Shown: positions 59,044 through 64,000 of the stretch, one piece after another | How positions within the stretch are numbered: the first letter of the stretch is position 1 | Layout of the letters: each line of letters starts with the position of its first letter | DNA from: Ehretia macrophylla | Taxonomy: Eukaryota > Streptophyta > Magnoliopsida > Boraginales > Ehretiaceae | Reading direction: 5' to 3' | Length of the DNA stretch: 64,000 bases | Assembly (NCBI GenBank): GCA_037974665.1 | Contig: CM075782.1 | Location: forward strand, 45,667,851 to 45,731,850 | Program-made: the position numbers and the translations under genes | Notes under the pieces: generated by a model | Databases searched by the model: none | What the model saw: only the letters and a program-made list of their open reading frames with translations | What the model was told of the DNA's origin: nothing

Positions 59044-62000
59044 TTATACAAAATATCTCTTCAGGTGCTCCATGTGCCATGCATTTTTCAATTGCTTCCT
59101 ATTTTTGTCGCGGAGGTAGAAGGTCCCAAGTCGGACTTCTTTCACGGCTTCGTACGGTCCCTCCCAGGTCGGGGAGAGTTTGTTGCTCGAGCGCGGCAAA
59201 AAGATGGTCTTTCTGAGTACAAGGTCGCCAACCTTAATGGGTTTAGGCTTGACCAGCTTGGCAAAGACTCTTTGAATGGCAACTTTGCTGGCTAGCATCC
59301 TGATTTGAGCATTAGCTCGGAGCTCTTCGGCGAGGTTGAGCCCTTCACGGATTAGTGCTCCGTTTATTTCTGGGTCATGGTGGAGGATTCTACTGGTCGG
59401 AGACCCGATCTCCACTGGTAGCATCGCTTGAGTACCGAAGGTCAGCTCGAAGGGCGATTCTCCTATTGTCAAGCTGGTGGTAGTCCGCTGAGCCCACAGC
59501 ACCTCAGGAAGAATCGATGCCCACTGGCCCTCTGCTTCCTCTAGCTTGGTTTTCAGACCCTGCAAAATGATTTGGTTAGTCATTTCAACTTGGCCATTAC
59601 TTTGAGGGTGAACAATAGATGAGAATCTGAGGTCGATCCCAATCTTAACACATTTGCCTCGAAAGTATGCACTATCGAATTGCTTGCCGTGGTCAGTAAC
59701 AATGACCTTTGGTACCCCAAATCGGCAAATGATGTTTTTCCATACGAAATTCCAAGCTGCCTTTTCTGTTATTCTAGCAATACCTTCAGCCTCAGGCCAT
59801 TTGGTGAAGTAGTCTACTGCTACGAAGGCATGCTTCTTTTGGTCAATGCCGATTGGCAATGGGCCGATGATATCTAGACCCCACTGATAGAATGACCACT
59901 GGCTTATCATCACCGTGAGGTCTACCGCTGGCTTTCTCTGTATGTTGGCAAACCTTTGGCAGGTGTCACACTTTTTCACATACTCTTTGGCATCTTGCTC
60001 TAAGGTTGGCCAAAAATAGCCTTGCCTTAATGCCTTCCGAGCCAGGGCTTTGCCACGCAAGTGATTTTCGCATACTCCTTCATAGATCTCCCGGAGTATA
60101 TAGCTTCCCTCCTCGGGCCCAACACACTTTAAGAGAGGCCAAGTGTAGGCTCTCTTGTAGAGTTGCCCGACAATTACGACAAACCTTGAGGTCTGTATCA
60201 TGAGTGTCCGAGCTGCTTTTTCATCCTTCGGGGTTATACCCCCTCCAAGTAGTCCACGATTGATTTGGTCCAATCTAGGCTTAAATTGAGCTCGGCTACG
60301 ACCTGCATCCCTAACTGGATACTTGGTTCGGATACTTCTTCCACATGGACCAGGGCAGGTCAGCTCTCGCCCAAGGCTAACCTGGACAGGGCGTCGGCCT
60401 TCATATTCTCCTCCCTCGAAATTTGTTGTATCGCGAATCTTTTGAGCCCTGAGGTCAAATCCTTGACTCTGTTGAGGTAGGCCAGCATAGTACTGTCCTT
60501 GGCTTCGAACTCTCTCGATATCTGACTAGAAACCAATTAAGAGTAGGTGCTCAGGTCGACTGTTTGTGCCTCGAGCTGAGCTGCAATTTTCAGCCCCGCA
60601 ATCACCGTTTCGTACTCAGCTTCATTGTTGGACGCCGAAAAGGCGAACTTGAGGGAGTATTGGTGCTCATGCCAGGTTGGGTCGAGGATGACCAGCCCAA
60701 CTCCACATCCAGACTTCCCTGAAGCCCCATCCACATGGATCTTCCATACATCCTCCAGATCATGGTCGGTTCGGCCAGTGCATTCCACCACAAAGTCCGC
60801 GATGGCTTGGGCTTTGATGGTTGTTCTGGGCTGGTAGGTGATGTCAAATTGACTTAGCTCAAATGCCCATTTCAACAGCCTGCCCGACGCCTCCGGCTTG
60901 TGCATGATAGATTTGAGTGGGGCATCCGTCATGACCTTAATTGGATGAGCATCAAAGTACGGCTTCAGCTTTCTTGCGGCCGTTATGAGCGCGAGGGCGA
61001 GTTTTTCCAAGGAGGAGTACCTCACCTCGGCCCCTTACAAGGTTTTGCTGACATAATAGACCGGTTTCTGCTCCTTCCCTTCTTCGTGGACCAGTGTCGC
61101 CGCCACTGCTGTCTCTGAGAATGCTAAATATAGTACCAGCTCATCCCCCATCTCAGGTCGGGATAGCAGGGGTAGCAAAGCTAGATACATTTTCAGCTCT
61201 TGAAAGGTGTTCTGGCATTCCATAGTCCATTTGAAGTTCTTAGGATTCCTCAATATTTTGAACAGAGGTGCACATTTGTCTGCCGACCTGGACATGAATC
61301 TGCTCAACGCTGCAACCTTGCCCGCGAGCACCTGGACGTCCTTTACGCAGGTCGGCAGTGCCAGGTCGAGTATCGATTGAACCTTCTCCGGGTTGGCTTT
61401 TATTCCATGGGCTGTGACCATGAAGCCCATAAAATTTCCTGCCTTGACGCCGAATGCACACTTTTTCGGGTTCAGCTTTACCCAAAGTGCTTCATTACGG
61501 CGAAGGCTTCAGCCAGGTTGGCTACATAGTCTTCCGCCCTTCTGCTCTTGACCAACATGTCATCTACATAGATCTCCATATTTCGGTCAATCTAATTTTT
61601 GAAAACCTTGTTCACCATCCGAGTGTAGATAGCTCCAGCATTCTTGAGGCCAAAAGGCATGACCTCATAGTAGTAGAGACCTTTAACAGTGGTGAAGGCA
61701 GTCTTCTCTTTGTCTCCAAGAGCCATCTTGATTTGGTTATAGCCTTTGAAGGCATCCATGAAAGAGAGTAGCTCGAATCCGGAGGTGGCATCCACCATCT
61801 GATCAATCCGGGGTAGAGGAAAGCAGTCCTTAGGATATGCTTTATTGAGGTCGGTAAAGTTAATACACAATCTCTATCTACCTGAGGACTTGGTCACCAG
61901 CACCACGTTGGATAACCAAGTTGGGTACTGGATTTCCTTTATGTGGCTAGCGTCTACCAATTTGTCCACCTCTTCTGCTATGATTTGTTACTTATCATAA

Positions 62001-64000
62001 TGGAAGTGCCTGCGCTTCTGATTTACCGGATAGTGATTCGGGTCGGCATTCAGGTGATGCTCAATCACTCCCGGGTCAATACCTATCATGTCAGAGGCAG
62101 ACCATGCAAATATGTGTTCATTTTTCAGAAGAAATTGGCTTATACCTTTCTTGAGGTCGGCAGAGAGTTCACTTCCGATTTTTGCTCTCTTTATTTCATC
62201 GGAGAGTTCCACCTCTTGTAGGTCTTTAGCCGGGCTGCCTCTCTTAGCGTCCGTCTTCTCCTCGGGTAAATCTGGTCCCCAACCAACCTGATATTTAGGT
62301 CGGAGGGAGTTTTTATAACATTCCCGAGCTGAGAGCTGGGCTTCGCGAATGGTGGTCGTGTCGGCCGGGGTCGGGAATTTCAGGGCCTGGTGGTAAGTTG
62401 AAGGGACAGCCCTGAAATAATTAAGTGCCACCCGACCTAAAATCCCATTGTAAGTGGAATTGCAATCCATCACAATGAAGTTGGCTTGCATCGAAACCCG
62501 CTTATCTCTATCTTCCAGCTTCAGCGGGATGTTGATGACCCCTTCGGCTCGGTGGGCTTGCCCGGTGAAACCAGCTAAAGTGCCCTTTAATGGCCCGAGT
62601 CGGCTCCTGTCCAACCCCATCTGCTCAAAAGCGCTAAAGAATAAGACTTCTGCTGAGCTCCCGGTGTCCACTATTAGCCTCTTCACGGTGAAGTTGGCTA
62701 TTTCAGCGCTGATCACCAGTGGGTCGTCATGGGGTAATATCACCCCCTCTAAGTCTTCTGAGGAAAATGTGAGCTTCTCCATCTCCGGGGTCGGACCCCA
62801 CACTGGTCCATATTTCCTCCCAGCCCGAACATAACCCTTCTTGCCTGCCGAGGTCTCCCCACCCGATGCCAATCCTCTTGCAATGGTCTCAATCACAGCC
62901 AAACGTCCACCCCCAGCCTGGCGCCTGGGTAGACTCCTCTCTATATCTCTTTGATCGTGATTCCGGGTTGGCTGCTGATCTACGTACCTCCGGAGATGAC
63001 CTTGGGCTATTAGTGCCTCGATCTCCTATTTTAAATCTTTGCATTCCTTAGTGGTATGGCCGTAGTCCATATGATAGCGACAATACTTAGTCCTATTACG
63101 CTTCTCAGGTCGGCCTTTCATCTTTGGAGCTGAAGGCAGTTGGTTCTGGTACTGGATCTCCATCAGGATCTGCTCCCTTGTGGTGTTAAGGGGAGTGAAC
63201 ATAGTGAATCGGGGGTTCTGCTTCGGCTGATGAGGCTGCTTACTTTGGTCGTTTTGGACTTTACCCCCAGGTTGGGCTCGGGAGGTCTCTCCCTTCTTAC
63301 TGGCTTCCTTCTCCTTGTCATCATCCTTTTTCGCCTGATAGATTTCTTTTGAGTGTATGTACCCTTCTGCTCATACCATCAACTCGGCTACAGTATCCAC
63401 GGGGTCAATAGCCAAGGATGATGTAAGAGGGCCCGACCTGAGCCCACTCTGGTAAGCCATCAATGCCATGGAGTCCTCCAGGTTGGGGATTCTGAGGGAC
63501 TCTTCATTGAATCTAGTTGTGTAAGCCCTCAAACGTTCCCATCTATGCTGCTTCACCAACAGCAATGTAGAAGTGTGGCGGGTGGCGCGTCGGCTTCCTG
63601 CGAAGCAGGATAGGAAAGCGTCAGCCAACTGATGAAAACTTGTAATAGAACCGGGACGAAGTTTTTAGAACCAGTCCAAGGCATTACCAACCAGGGTGGT
63701 CGGGAATCTCTTCATCTTCATGAGGTCGGACATGTCATGCAGGGTCATGTAGTGGTCAAAGTTGAGCAAGTGGCTGGCTGGGTTGCCGTCCCCATTGTAG
63801 ACTGCCAAGTTGGGTATCCGGTTACCGATGGGTAGTGGCGTTGCCAGTACCTCGGTTGATAAGGGGCTTACGCCGAGCTGGTTAGTGACCTTGGCTATGG
63901 CAGCCGCGATCTTGGCCTGCTCGGGGTCGGCTTGAGCCACCCTTTTACCTCTCGCCTCCTCGGGTCTCGCCATCGGCTCTAGGAAGCCTTCTTCGTCTTG

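Larger units (their letters stand above)
57090..64000 (-). mobile_element. Ty3/gypsy Tat-lineage retrotransposon, partial, broken
   Basis: It continues past the right edge. Minus-strand order: gag (63973 to about 63370), protease (VDTGSSAEVL, near 62660), reverse transcriptase (FTDLNKAYPKDCFPLPRID, about 61870-61450), RNase H (about 61200-60900), a second RNase H of archaeal type (IHVDGASGKSGCGVGLV, about 60790-60540) and integrase (60273-59044; VTDHGKQFDS, HPQSNGQVEM). The second RNase H after the first is the hallmark of the Tat (Ogre/Retand) group. An extra ORF lies antisense beyond integrase. The expected 3' LTR on the left is not recognisable, so that side seems truncated near 57090; the 5' LTR would lie outside the window. 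Several breaks (at least five) are visible. GC content and codon use differ sharply from the host DNA. Confidence 0.5.

Noticed and set aside
62454-62834. Plus-strand 126-codon frame opposite the Tat protease region
   Set aside because: It is a shadow of the GC-rich protease/gag coding sequence on the minus strand, with no family resemblance.

Overview
This window is nuclear DNA of a flowering plant, most likely a eudicot. The evidence is AT-rich intergenic DNA, introns with GT/AG borders, a Dicer-like 2 gene, a MUR3-type GT47 glycosyltransferase, a plant DUF946/Vps62 gene, Ty1/copia and Ty3/gypsy retrotransposons, and many small non-autonomous elements. I cannot name the species.

Layout. 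(1) 1-8837, minus strand: the 5' three quarters of a DCL2 gene. At least 17 exons are recognisable, but several codons in otherwise well-conserved exons are stops and a helicase-linker segment seems to be missing, so I call it a pseudogene. It runs off the left edge. (2) 9-17 kb: gene-free DNA with a palindromic MITE at 11.1 kb, then three tightly spaced Mutator-like non-autonomous elements, each with a perfect 9-bp target duplication (11948-12325, 12492-13089, 13148-14657), then a decayed LINE RNase H domain. (3) 17.6-18.3 kb: a 5'-truncated MUR3 fragment with an open C-terminal reading frame, followed by a 33-G tract. (4) 20-47.3 kb: a mosaic of one local repeat family of about 500 bp, whose minus-strand head looks like a tRNA-derived SINE. 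It also holds six copies of a second module, Tourist-like MITEs, a segmental duplication (about 36.65-39.46 kb against 45.2-47.3 kb), a second duplicated block (40.95-41.5 against 43.47-44.4 kb), and a young, nearly intact Ty1/copia element (24289-29072). (5) 47.8-48.8 kb: two exon-like pieces of an unidentified Gln/Pro/Ala/Tyr-rich protein. (6) 51.67-56.2 kb: a two-exon DUF946/Vps62 pseudogene whose intron has tandem repeats and a Ty3/gypsy fragment. (7) 57.1-64 kb: a Tat-lineage Ty3/gypsy element on the minus strand, with an antisense extra ORF, running off the right edge.

Interpretation. Every host gene recognised here is broken or partial. Where the ancestral codon can be guessed, the nonsense changes in the DUF946 gene and one in DCL2 fit C-to-T (or G-to-A) change. 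This would suit slow decay in methylated, repeat-rich chromatin. Because pairs of duplicated blocks survive, two insertions can be read against their empty sites: a 380-bp Tourist MITE and a 224-bp solo LTR. I did not find a convincing new multi-gene system. The most novel-looking elements are the SINE-headed repeat family that built much of 20-47 kb and the CACGTG cluster at 50.3 kb. [Form note: the original answer gave no feature confidences; every confidence of 0.5 is a placeholder required by the schema, not an estimate.]
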